The notes beneath the pieces are model-generated. The model saw nothing but the letters and a program-made list of their open reading frames with translations. It searched no databases and had not been told where the DNA came from. This document shows, one piece after another, positions 20,982 to 31,342 of a DNA stretch of 64,000 nucleotides; within the stretch, counting starts at the first letter, position 1; every line of letters begins with the position of its first letter. Location of the stretch: contig BCHX01000003.1 in NCBI GenBank assembly GCA_001599755.1, forward strand, positions 2,205,289-2,269,288, read 5' to 3'. Both the position numbers and the translations under genes were made by a program. Source of the stretch: Gliomastix tumulicola (Eukaryota; Ascomycota; Sordariomycetes; Hypocreales; Bionectriaceae).

Positions 20982-22280
20982 GGACGAGAGATTGGTGCTA
21001 TCCAGGATGGTTGGCCAATTGGGTGGATGACACGATATACAGCCTGACACTGCTGGTGCTTCGCGCAGCACTGAGACGAATAGAAGTGTCTGGGAAGCCC
21101 GGGCTGTTTAATGTCAAAACGGCACTAGGCTGTGTACTGATATTGTATCGATATAATGCTGGCGAATATAGGAAGAAGCCTGAGTTTACTGGCTTTTTGA
21201 CCCGACCGAATACGACCCGGAACATGTGTGGTGGCAAGCGATTCTGTCGGAATGAAGTGAAGGGAGCGAGACTGAGTCTCGAACCTGGCTCCAGATGCTG
21301 TGCAAGTGGCATTTCTGCATCATCTCCCAGCTTCCACTCCAACGTAATGTGTTGACAATAGCTGTGTGCATCAAATACATGTTTTCTCGCGGCTGGTTGA
21401 TACAAGCCTACCTTACCTGCGACGAGGCCTGGAAGTGGAAAGAGCATCTCACGTCTATCCAAACATCAATGATGGATCAGAGACTCCTCTGCCCGGATTA
21501 CTAGCTGACTCAATTAACAAGGGTCCCGCGAAGGTGCTACTCGACTCGATCGGCGAGTGCGTGGGTTTGGCGGGGTGACAAACACAGGCACAGGCGCATT
21601 CCAACTTGACTCTTTCACCAAATGTTCCTGATTGGTACAGGTACAGGCGAGTACTTCCTGAAGCTGCCGGTGAGCACTGGCACTCAATTTGCCACCTGCT
21701 GTTTGCATCAATCGGCGGGAGTCTGCATTTCATTGCCAAAGCCTGTCTGAGGCCATTTCGCTCATGCACCCGAAGATCAGACGTTGGAGCAAAAGATAAG
21801 GTCACCTTACTTCCTAACCACATGACTTTTTTCTCAGTTTTCGGTTGAGTCACCTCACCGAATCTTCTCTCCAAATTTGCACCTCATCTCTCCCTTCTTG
21901 TCGCGGTACTTCCCAGACCGTGACTGGAGCCTCCTTCCTCACGAGAACACCCTCGACAGCGCAAAGCGGCGATTAATTTCCCTGCTTCCTGCCTGCTCGA
22001 AACTTTCTTCACGTTCCTTCCCCCGGCATGATTCCGCTCCAAGCCTCATCTTTCCTGGTCAAAATCTAATGTGCCATCTCGCGTTTACAATCTCTTCTTT
22101 TTGTTTTCCTTTCCCCAAGCACGCACACCTTTGGGCTCCCCAAAGCACCACTTTCTTTGATCTAATAGATTCTCCGTGCGGAATCTCAATCATCTCCTTT
22201 CTCTCCATTGCCATCTTCTTTTTGGTTTCATCAAAACTACCTAAACAGGGCGTCGACACTCCGACCAGCGTCTGCTCAAC
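20982..22280. other. Intergenic; mS33 3' region and long leader of the PUF gene
   Basis: 1.3 kb. From about 21850 to 22280 the plus strand is strongly pyrimidine-rich (CTTCCTCACG, TCTTCTTTTTG, CTCCTTTCTC), as in a fungal promoter and 5' leader. CTACCTAAACAG just before 22250 resembles a branch site and acceptor, so a leader intron is possible. No other gene seen. Confidence 0.45.
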
Positions 22281-24863
22281 ATGGCGGCACAGGAGCCAGC
22301 CCTCTCGACCCCTCCGAGGACCGCCTCGGGTCCTGGCGAGAAGGGCGGTGACTCTTCCAAGCTCGCCAACGACCTAATGGTGAGCTTGCCGAATCCTGTA
22401 AGCTTTCTCTCCCCGTTTTCCAAACACCTGCACTATCGACCTCTTGCCATCCCTCCCCATAAGACCTTCTGGACACCTGCTAAATCTTTGCATAGTACGA
22501 GAAGGCCATGCGTTCCGCGAAGCAAGGCGTTGCTACGCTCATGACTTCGAAGCTCGCAAATAATATTGGACCAAAGGTACGTGTGGATGCGTTGATTGCG
22601 GTGTCCGATACGACAAAAGGTTGACCGTTTTGAAGCCCAAGACCAGCCACGAGCAGCTGGACTCCCACGAGGTTTACCCAATGGACAAGCTTCTCGCCAA
22701 GTTATCGGAGCAACAAGCCGCTCTTGACCAGCAGACCGAGGAACTCACCTCGGGCGATGACCACCCTTTTCTGGCCAAACTGCAGGACCACGAATCCTCA
22801 AGCACTTCCCTCCCGATCACGCCTGCAACTGATGCATTCCCTTCCACGGCGCCGACAACTCGTCCGGCTAGTGCAAACTATGGAGAGAAGCATCAAGACG
22901 CGGAGGAGGTTCTTCGACTGAAGTTGGAGTTGGCTCATGCTCAGAGTCAGATAAGTCGTCTTGACCAGGAACTGGCCCATACCCGTTATACCAAAACAGA
23001 TCAGGATCTGGCCGGAACCTTCGTTCCTCGTATGCCTGGAGGTGCCAGCCGAGAGTCTACCTGGCAGCTTCAAGATGACAGCCAGTCCGACACCAGTGAG
23101 CCACTCTCAACCAGCACATTCAATCGGACCAGAGGCATCTGGGGTAACCCCAAGACATCTTATCCGAACCCTCCTCCAGTTGTCCATACGCCTGCTTCAG
23201 AGCCTTCGCCCGCAAACTGGTTTGGTGGCCGTGGCTTTGGCCCCAACTACCCGGATGCTAGCAGTACATACTCGACAGCTGACAGCTGTCGGTCTGATCG
23301 CCTGACCCCGGACTCTGAAATCATCATGCGCCAACCGGGTGGTCGACGTGGCAATCGCTACGACAGCCGAATGAACTCTCCGCAGCCATTTGTAGGGCCA
23401 TTCGGTGCCTACGGCGGCCCGCCAGCTCCATATGATTCAATGGCTGGTGGAAACATGCCCCAGGGTCCCATGAACGGCCCAACAGGACTGGTGAATGGAG
23501 CCATGAGCGTGTATGGTCAACATCCCCAAGCTGTTGGAACCCCATTGTCTCCGTACGCTTCTGAGTTCACCTCGAAGGCTGTTTGGAAGACTGAGGTAAG
23601 ATTGATCGGCTAGCTACCTCTGTCAATCTTGGACTTTAACTGACTAGCCGCAGGGACCCCCGCCGGAGGGCCCAACCTATCTTCCTCCAACCGAGCCCCT
23701 TAACTACAGACGACTGCTGGACCGCAATGTCAACTGCAACTGGAAGTACATTGTTGACAAGATCGTATGCAATAATGACCAGCAGGCATCGATCTTCCTC
23801 CAGCAGAAGCTTAAGGTCGGGACCCCAGAGCAAAAGTATGAGATCGTCGAGGCGATTGTGGCCCAGGCGTACCCCTTGATGGTCAATCGCTTCGGAAACT
23901 TCCTGGTCCAGCGCTGCTTCGAGCACGGAACGCCTGAGCAGGTCATCAAGATCGCCGAGTCCATTCGGGGCAATACACTCAATCTTTCCATGGATCCCTT
24001 TGGATGCCATGTTGTCCAGAAAGCGTTTGATTCCGTCCCAGAGGACTACAAAGCTATCATGGTTCATGAGCTGTTGCGACGTATCCCGGAAACAGTGATT
24101 CATCGATACGCTTGCCATGTCTGGCAGAAGCTGTTCGAGCTTCGGTGGACTGAGTCGCCCCCACAGATCATGAAATATGTCAATGAGGCGCTTCGCGGCA
24201 TGTGGCATGAGGTTGCCTTGGGTGAAACTGGCAGCCTCGTGGTACAGAACATCTTTGAGAATTGTCTTAAGGAAGACAAGGTAAGAGCTTTCACTCGTGC
24301 AAATCTGAAATCTATGCTTACATCTCCTTTAGCGCCCTTGCATTGAAGAAGTCCTCGCCAACATCGACATAGTAGCCCATGGCCAATTTGGAAACTGGTG
24401 CATCCAGCACGTTTGCGAGCATGGTGCCCCTCCCGATCGAAGCCGAGCCGTTGACCACGTCATCCGGTACGCAGCAGAGTACAGCACCGATCAGTTCGCT
24501 TCCAAAGTCGTTGAGAAATGCCTCAAGATTGGAGGCACTGAGTTTCTTGGTCGTTACCTAGATCGCGTCTGCGAAGGCCGCCGGGACCGCACTCGAATCC
24601 CGCTGATTGATATTGCCAGCGACCAATATGGCAACTATCTAATCCAGTGGATTCTTAACAATGCGACTCCTGCGCATCGCGAGATGGTGGCTGCCCATAT
24701 CAGGAAGCATATGGTCTCCCTCCGAGGATCCAAGTTCGGTTCCCGCGTCGGAATGCTCTGCACTAATCACGCTGTCACAACTCGACCCGGTCCAGGCGTC
24801 GGACCTGGCATGGGTGGCCGTATGGCGGCGGGCCACCGCTTTGGCGGTAATTCCTACCGTTGA
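22281..24863 (+). CDS. Pumilio (PUF) family RNA-binding protein
   Basis: Cytoplasmic post-transcriptional regulator predicted to bind 3' UTRs. Exons 22281-22379, 22496-22576, 22636-23595, 23654-24280 and 24333-24863 give about 765 aa. The third exon could instead begin at 22642, removing two residues; both keep frame. N-terminal half: disordered, Ser/Pro/Gly-rich, with a coiled-coil-like segment (EVLRLKLELAHAQSQISRLD). C-terminal half: a PUM-HD of about eight repeats with recognisable cores VNRFGNFLVQRCFEHG, DPFGCHVVQKAFD, HRYACHVWQKLFE, ETGSLVVQNIFENC, GQFGNWCIQHVCEHG, DQFASKVVEKCLK and DQYGNYLIQWIL. Several repeats deviate from the usual base-reading triplets, so target preference is not predictable here. 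No RRM is seen, unlike yeast Jsn1/Puf2. Confidence 0.9.
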
Positions 24864-25611
24864 TGGATTTGTATTATTCGATATCACGATCTGCCATGTT
24901 TCCAGGGTCGGTCTGTTTGTTCGGAATAGCCACCCAAGCTGGTGGTGTCTTGACCCTCCTTCAAGTCTGTTGGCCACCAATCTGATATCGCCTCTGGATT
25001 CTCATGCCCTGATCACGGAGCAAAAAAGAATTTGTCGGCCTTTTCTTACCAACATCTTCCCGTCAAAAGTTATCTACCATCACACATCATCCTACGCTCA
25101 GCAGGCTACTGCCTGCATGGGTGCATTGGACACATCATGATTAGGATTTTGCAATATGGCGTGGGTCACAGATGTCGATCATCCAAAATGGCTTTGGGGG
25201 GGGGGGGGAAGCCCGGGGGGGAGCCCGGGGGGCTATTTGTGCCGTCTTCTTTCCGAGGCATGAGGATTCGTTCACAGTTTAGTTGGAGACGGTTGTCGCA
25301 GTGCCTGAATCCTAGTATGGGGGATTGAGTTGAGTTAGCTGAAAATGTCGTTGCGTGCATTGCCCGAGGTGGGCGGAATAGTGGCGGAAGAAGGAGAAAA
25401 GCCCCCTGGCTCGAAGCTCGTGTTTTTTCTTTTTTGCTCTTCGGAGCTTAACAGCTAATAGGCAGATGAGTCAGGGGACCAGTAAAGACGCTCGAGGCTT
25501 GTAATTATACGCGAGACTTTATCAATTCACAACTACTTTGGACTTGTCTGTGTCTTGGGAGGCGTGATGGATAGAGATCAGCTTTGGGATTGGCCCTGTT
25601 AATGATGACGG
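24864..25611. other. Convergent intergenic region with G-rich block
   Basis: About 750 bp between the PUF and PEX39-like 3' ends. A run of 13 G at 25196-25208 is followed by two more G-runs separated by CCC, at about 25215-25232. No coding signal. Confidence 0.55.
25196..25232 (+). repeat. G-run cluster, G-quadruplex candidate
   Basis: G13, then AAGCCC, G7, AGCCC and G6 within 37 bases. Long enough G-tracts for an intramolecular quadruplex on the plus strand, or for GC hairpins via the CCC spacers. It also makes the exact run length uncertain. Confidence 0.6.
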
Positions 25612-26046
25612 CTAACACGAGCCGCCTGGAACCATATCGATGGGAGGGAATTCTGAGTCGAGATCTTGCGGCGTGGACGTAGATGGAGTTGCTGTAGCAT
25701 CCCCTCTCTCCCAAGGTTTTCGAGGGACTGTCCTCGAGCCGACAGGTTTTACAGACTAGTTGAAAGTAAGCAGGCCATAAACAGAATCACTGGTTTGCGA
25801 GCGGCTGCAAACTTACGGGGTCTCGTAGAATTGTGTTTGGGATTTGTCGAATGCCGGGGACCTCCTTGCCCTCCTGCAGCAGCTTGATCATCTCGGCGAA
25901 CTGCATGGGATACGCGGGCTCGTTGCCTCCGCCCTTCGCTGCTGATTCGGCTGCCTCTGCTTCCCGTGCTTTCTTGTTGACGTACAGGTCCGCCTTGGGA
26001 GCGGCCTGCTGCCACGAGGTTGGGGTGGCAGAGGAGGAGGAGGAGG

Positions 26047-26079
<33 letters not shown>

Positions 26080-26571
26080 GGGCGAGGTACTCGCTGGGCA
26101 GGACGTCGGGGGGCGCGCGGTCCGGGTTCCGGGAACGCCAGGCCTGGTAGCGGGAGAAGTCTATGGAGACGCCGAGGGCCTGGGCGTAGTAGAAGATGCG
26201 GGCGTGGGTGGCCATGTCGTCGAGGGAGCCCTGGGGGTTGTCTGGGTCTCCGAGGATGGCGTGGAGGCCGGACTGGGGTTGCGGTTAGTGAGGTTCGCGG
26301 ACTAGACACGAATAGATAAATGGGCGTGCAAGAGGAGGGAGGGGAGGGGAGGCACGGGGTGTGTGAGTTGGTAGACCGGGGGGGTGTGAGGAGGGCCCTG
26401 CATGACCATGGAGGGGTTGTGATATTGACTGGTGTTGCGACAGATTCTCACCATGAATGTCTTGTCCTTCTTCCACGGATACGAGTCGAATGCATGAAAT
26501 ATAGAATCCTCGTCGGTGAGGGCGCGGATGCGATCGGCTCCCGAGAGGAGCGCCGGTGACGATTGAGCCAT
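25612..26571 (-). CDS. pex39: PEX39-like peroxin with KPWE motif
   Basis: Candidate cytosolic cofactor of the PTS2 receptor Pex7. Exons 26571-26452, 26272-25817 and 25755-25612 give 239 aa. Introns are 26451-26273 (GTGAGA..CCCAG) and 25816-25756 (GTAAGT..ACTAG), both phase 0. Seen: an N-terminal folded region (FHAFDSYPWKKDKTFM, then SGLHAILGDPDNPQGSLDD and RIFYYAQALGVSIDFSRYQAW), a Q10 tract encoded by a CTG run, then FAEMIKLLQEGKEVPGIRQI followed by PNTIL. The last exon supplies SRTVPRKPWERGD and an acidic tail. Known: PEX39 (yeast Yjr012c, human C6orf226) and PEX13 use an (R/K)PWE motif to bind PEX7. The G-x-x-[IV]-PGI-x-x-IP segment plus KPWE is why I chose this family. The KPWE exon is found only after splicing. 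Confidence 0.75.
26048..26077. repeat. (CTG)10 trinucleotide repeat, coding Q10
   Basis: Ten perfect CTG units on the plus strand, read as ten CAG (Gln) codons in the PEX39-like gene and followed by five Ser codons. Likely length-variable between strains. Confidence 0.9.
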
Positions 26572-27332
26572 GATGGCCTTGACTCTATGATGATGGTGGG
26601 AGTTGATGATAGGCCCGACCCAGACGAGGTGTATTTTTATTGGGAACAAGGGAAAACCAACAGTTGCGTGAAGGCACAATTGTCACCGTGAAGTAGTAGG
26701 CCAGTAGCATCAATTTATCTCCACTAACATGAGGTTGTGAAGTGTTCATGAGTTGGTGGTGGCATCTGAGCTCCATTGCTTGTGCCTCGGTCGGTTGCGC
26801 CTAATTGCTAGGGCCGTTTTAAACGCTACGGATACGGATACCGAATCCAGATAACAAGCACAACCTTCAAGGCGAACGTCAAACGGTTGGAGGTGCAATT
26901 CGCCAACAGGCAAGCACGGAACACCGATCTGTCTTTCTTTCCCTTTCTGGATGGCCTATGAAATAGTACCTAAGTACTAAGGCAGACAGCCTCATCGAGA
27001 CAACATTGTTGTTCCTTCGAATCTGGTGAGGCGAGCTCGCAGTTGCCCAGTACCTATGCCAGCTTGACCGACAGCTCGTGCCCGGCTAGAGACGCTCTGG
27101 TTGAATATAAATCATAAGGTATCCTTCGTACCCGGGCGCACAGCAAGCAGTCTGGAACAAATCTCAACGCTTTGGCTGCTACTGGGCGCCACATTCTCTG
27201 CTGCAACAGCACTCAGAGTCCGAGAGTCAGTGAGTCTGCACTCGAGAATTCAATTCAACCACAGCCCACAAAAAACTCCACACGCCATTCTCTGATCCAC
27301 GCGACCTTCTTACTCCGGCCGACCATTATTCT
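26572..27332. promoter_or_regulatory. Divergent promoter PEX39-like / PP2C
   Basis: 761 bp between divergent ATGs. AGTACCTAAGTACTAAGG near 26967-26985 is a short self-complementary direct/inverted repeat, and 27101-27332 is a C/A-rich leader of the phosphatase gene. No additional gene. Confidence 0.45.
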
Positions 27333-29336
27333 ATGTATCGCACGTGTCTCGCTATTCCAACCAGCATCGTCTGCTCTCCATCCACCATCGCTCCAATGCA
27401 TCGAGCAGTCGCCCAATCCCACCGGACGACTCACCTCTCCTCCGCCGTCCGCCGGGGTCTCCTCAAATCGACAAAGCCGGCAGGCCACCACCAGCGCCTC
27501 AGCGCCGCGACCGCCTTCACCCGTCACTTCTTCACGAGCCGGTCCTCCGTCGCCGCGGCCTCTCCNCCCCCCGCCAATGAGCCTCTGAGGTCCTCCATGT
27601 ACTTCCGCCGCCTCCCCGTCGCGCTGGTCAGCAGCCTCGTCGTCGGCTACGGCGCCTGGTACTCGTACAACTCGACCACGGGCCCAGCCGCCACTAGGAG
27701 CTTCGCTACGACCACCGCCGCCGACGCCACGACTGCGGCACTGCCCACCCGGACCGTCCTTGTCGTCGGCGCGGATGAGCTGCGGCAGGGCACCATCGTC
27801 GGGGACGGGCCGCTGTCCAAGCACACCAACGGCGACGGGAGGAAGATTGTCGAGATGCTGACGCCCGAGCAGGCGACGCTGAAGCTGCGTGCGCTTGAGA
27901 AGTCCTTCTCCGTCAACAGGGGCCAGGGCGTGACGCGGTACGACCTGGTTCAGCTGCCGAGCAATGACCCCATCGAGGACGATCACGCCGAGAAGATTGT
28001 GCAGGTTCCGGCCCGGTCTGCTGTTGGGACTGCCGACGATACCGACTGGATGTTCTGGGGCGTCTTTGACGGGCATTCGTAAGTTGCTGCTGCTGCTGCT
28101 GCTTGGAGCTGTGAATCACTGTTAAACTGACGTTTCTTTCGTCTTCCAGGGGTTGGACTACTTCTGCGACTCTGCGGGAGAGCCTGATCAACTACGTCGC
28201 TACGGAGCTGAACAACACCTACAAGGCGGACAAGGCAGGCTCGCCCTCGGCCGAGGCCATCGACCTCGCCATCAAGACGGGCTTCACTCGCCTGGATGAC
28301 GAGATTGTGCACAAGAGCGTCGAGAAGGTCTTCAAGTCGAGCTCTAAGAACCTCGCCGCCGAGCTCCTGCAGCCGGCGCTGTCTGGCTCGTGCGCCCTGC
28401 TCTCCTTCTACGACAGCAGGTCCAACCTCCTCCGCGTGGCCTGCACCGGCGACTCCCGCGCCGTCCTCGGGCGCCGGTCCGACTCGGGCAAGTGGACGGC
28501 CACGGCGCTCTCGGAGGACCAGACGGGCAGCAACCCCAACGAGGCGGCGAGGATGCGCAAGGAGCACCCCAACGAGGACCGCGTGGTTCATAACGGCCGC
28601 GTCCTCGGCGGGCTGGAGCCCACGCGCGCCTTTGGCGATGCCGTGTACAAGTGGAGCCGCGACACGGCCTACAAACTGAAGGAGAAGTTCTTTGGCCGGA
28701 CGCCTTCGTCCCTCATGAAGACGCCTCCTTACGTCACGGCCGAGCCGGTCATCACGACGACCAAGGTCACGCCCGAGAAGGGAGACTTCCTCGTCCTGGC
28801 CACGGATGGTCTCTGGGAGATGCTCACCAACGACGAGGTCGTCGGCTTGGTGGGACAGTGGATCGAGAGCCAGCCAAAGGGTGGCAAGGCGAACTCGCAG
28901 TTCGAGTCGACGTGGAGCAAGATCTTTGGGTCCTCTGCCACGCCGCTGCCTGTTGAGAAGGGCAAGGACAACGGCGCGGAGGGCCAGAAGACGCCGATCC
29001 GTGTGCAGCAGTGGGGTGTCAACCCGGATGCCAAGGACAGGTTCGTCGTCCGGGACAACAATGTTGCTACGCACTTGGTTCGCAACGCCCTGGGCGGTAC
29101 CAACGACGAGCAGGTCTGCGCTCTGCTCACTCTGCCTGCGCCCTTTTCCAGAAGATATCGGTACGTTTTTTCCATTACTTCTCTACCCCAGCTCCATAAC
29201 GGACGCCAGCTAATAGCCCTCCAGTGACGATCTCACGGTCCAGGTCATCTTCTTTGGCAGCGGCGAGAAGTCGGGCGAGGTGTCGATCAACCTTGACGCA
29301 ACCGCCCCTGAGCCAGAGCTGAAGGCGAAGCTGTGA
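27333..29336 (+). CDS. Mitochondrial PP2C phosphatase (pyruvate dehydrogenase phosphatase, Ptc5-like)
   Basis: Mg/Mn-dependent Ser/Thr phosphatase predicted to reactivate the pyruvate dehydrogenase complex in the matrix. Exons 27333-28078, 28150-29160 and 29225-29336 give 622 aa. The first ~90 residues are rich in Arg/Ser/Ala/His and lack acids (presequence), followed by a possible membrane segment (LPVALVSSLVVGYGAW). PP2C motifs in order: NDPIEDDHAE, FWGVFDGHSGW (first metal Asp), SGSCALLSFYD, LRVACTGDSRAVLG, GGLEPTRAFGD, DFLVLATDGLWEML and RDNNVATHLVRNAL before DDLTVQVIFFG. All metal-binding Asp positions I look for are present. Insertions between motifs are those of the PDP/Ptc5 group. The N at 27566 is the third base of CCN, so residue 78 is Pro whatever the base is. 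A second Met at 27396 is an alternative start. Confidence 0.92.
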
Positions 29337-30196
29337 GCGGTACAATTACTCGTCTAGCTCCATTTCTACACACAATTTTTTTTTGTCTCCAGCGAGAAAG
29401 AAAAGAATAGAGGTAGATAGGTGCATGGATGGCTTGGGGCGTTTCTGGCGTTTGACGGGTATGTACAAATACCAAGCGGCCTTGATGGGCATTTTCTTTT
29501 CGATAGCTAGCTTTTCTCCGTCCTATTTTTGGGCAGCGTTGATAGACCTATACAGAGTCTTGTCTGAACATACACGTACCCCAGAATTTGTTCTATATAA
29601 TGGTCCGAGGTGCCTCCTGCATGTGGTTGCCGAAGACCAGGCCAATGGTCTAGCGCTGGCTCTTCTTATAGTCACTTCATATTACAAGAATGGGGAAGAA
29701 AGCGTCTGTCTTATCTAGAACTTCTGCGTGTAAATCATGTATTCAGCGGACGAACCGTCCGCGAGATTGCGTGAAACAGCCTCCAATCAAGTAGGTATTG
29801 GAGTTACATCCTAGGGGTCGTCGACCTCATAAAAATCTGGACTCGAACGGGCGATATCCAGAGAGCTTTCCCACAGTCGTGCCTATGTTGGTTGGCTGTG
29901 TGTCTTATCTGTAAAATGTTAGGCCATTATATTCATAGTTGGGGGTCAAGTTGGTGACATACTGTTGTTTGGCAAGGACTGAAAACAGGACAAGAGCAGC
30001 GTTTGCTATCAAAACCGCCATCCAGTCCCCCCCCCGGTGCCACTTTGTGTGTGCGGTCAATGTCCGAGTCTTCAGGGCTCTTTTTTCCCAAGCTAGATTC
30101 ATCCAAGTCCCAGCTGCCGCAGTCCCAAACCAGGCCTCTACGGCTGCCCAGGACGAGGGGGGGGTCGATGCCCAAAGGTCGATGCATCAGTGCCCG
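29337..30196. other. Convergent intergenic region
   Basis: 860 bp downstream of the phosphatase, with T-rich (29373-29390) and mixed sequence. The segment near 29845 (GGACTCGAAC) looks like a reverse T-loop but has no matching stems. No gene supported. Confidence 0.4.
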
Positions 30197-30400
30197 TCAC
30201 AGCCACTTGGGCGTCCTGGGCGGCCACACGGAGGCATCCCAATCTGCGTCCTCGGCCCGACGGCCCAGGACCTTGGAGAAGAGGTACAGGACGACGAGCA
30301 GCGAGGGCTCGGCGTGGGCGAAGGCGAGGTGGAAGTAGATGAGGTGCGTAAGAAAGACGACGTGGTTGATGACGACGGTGCCGAGGTCATGGAGAGGCAT
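30197..30400 (-). CDS. Small two-span membrane protein, 67 aa
   Basis: Not recognised. The frame from ATG 30400 reads MPLHDLGTVVINHVVFLTHL and continues as two closely spaced hydrophobic segments (about residues 6-27 and 33-45), then FSKVLGRR and a polar, Trp-containing tail ending PPRTPKWL. Immediately upstream on its own strand lies a C/T tract (complement of 30405-30450) and a CCAAT motif about 90 bp up (30491-30495), the usual fungal promoter/leader look, which is the main reason to believe it. It could be one exon of a longer gene, since I cannot exclude a downstream exon in 29900-30190. No function proposed. Confidence 0.45.
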   Translation of the reverse strand: MPLHDLGTVVINHVVFLTHLIYFHLAFAHAEPSLLVVLYLFSKVLGRRAEDADWDASVWPPRTPKWL

Positions 30401-31342
30401 GACGACGGAGGAAAAGGGGGGAAGGGGAAGGGGAAGGGAGGAAGGGGGTTGTTTGTTAAAAGATGCTCGGCCTCGGCGGTTGGCGGTCCATTGGTTCAGT
30501 CGAGGATGGACATTTCCGGGGAGGTTGAGCTGAGGTGAGGTGAGATTGGAGAAGACGGGATGAGATGAGGTCAAGATGGAGGTGAGTCGCGTGAGACCGG
30601 AGCCCGGGGCTGGGGCCGATATTGAGTTTATAGGGGAGGGGGGCGCTGTAATTGATGGAGGGTTGTGGGTTTTGGTGGTGCACTGCTTGACCGACCGGGT
30701 TACTGGGAGCACAAGGAGCACTGTGATCGGAATTGTCTTTCTTTTTTCTTTTTTTACATGAGGATAAAAATGGAAAACGAAAATGGAAAATAGAGGGACA
30801 TCTACTAGGAGTTATAGACTCAACTGGAAAATGTTCTTGAACATACCAGTTGTGCACTGAATGAATCCCGTCACCCTAACGTTGGTAGGAGGAGGTTAGG
30901 CAACGCGCGTACTGAGAAAAAACATGCCGCCTGAACAGATATCGGGTCTTTGGATTGGGAAGTATAGATAGAATATCAGTAATGTTGCTTCCTGACTCTT
31001 TGCATGGTTCTAGCATGGCTGCGATTTATTAACACACCTTGATTGTCACCTTCACAGCTACAATTTATAGAGGGGCAGCTCGGTACTCGCACGACTGGTT
31101 GGGGGCGGGGCGTTGGGCTAATAAACGTCAACCTCTCCTCCCCTCCAACAACGGAACCTTCTCCTCTGTCATTCATCACCAGGAAGCTCTGTTTCACGCG
31201 CAAGCATGGTCTTGTAAAGGCCAGCATTCCATCAATCTCCGATCGAGACCTCCACGAACCTATCCCATCCCCATCTCGACACTCCAACCCACGACAAGAA
31301 CTCGATCCTTTTCCCCGTTCTAGTAGAAAGGCCACCTTCGAC
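30401..31342. other. Divergent intergenic region before the Dsc2-like gene
   Basis: 940 bp. The first part is pyrimidine-rich on the minus strand (promoter of the small protein gene); 31120-31340 is C/T-rich on the plus strand and likely the leader of the Dsc2-like gene. That leader is open for about 100 codons in the same frame, but no conserved N-terminal extension is evident. Confidence 0.4.

Noticed and set aside
27566..27566. Possible frameshift at the N base in the PP2C gene
   Set aside because: The reading frame is intact on both sides and CCN codes for Pro regardless; only a hidden length error in the adjacent C run would matter.
27983..29074. 363-codon antisense frame over the PP2C gene
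   Set aside because: Arg/Leu/Val-rich shadow of a strongly coding exon; no motif.
29838..29856. tRNA-like T-loop on the minus strand (GTTCGAGTCC)
   Set aside because: The flanking five-base stem does not pair and no acceptor or anticodon arm can be drawn.
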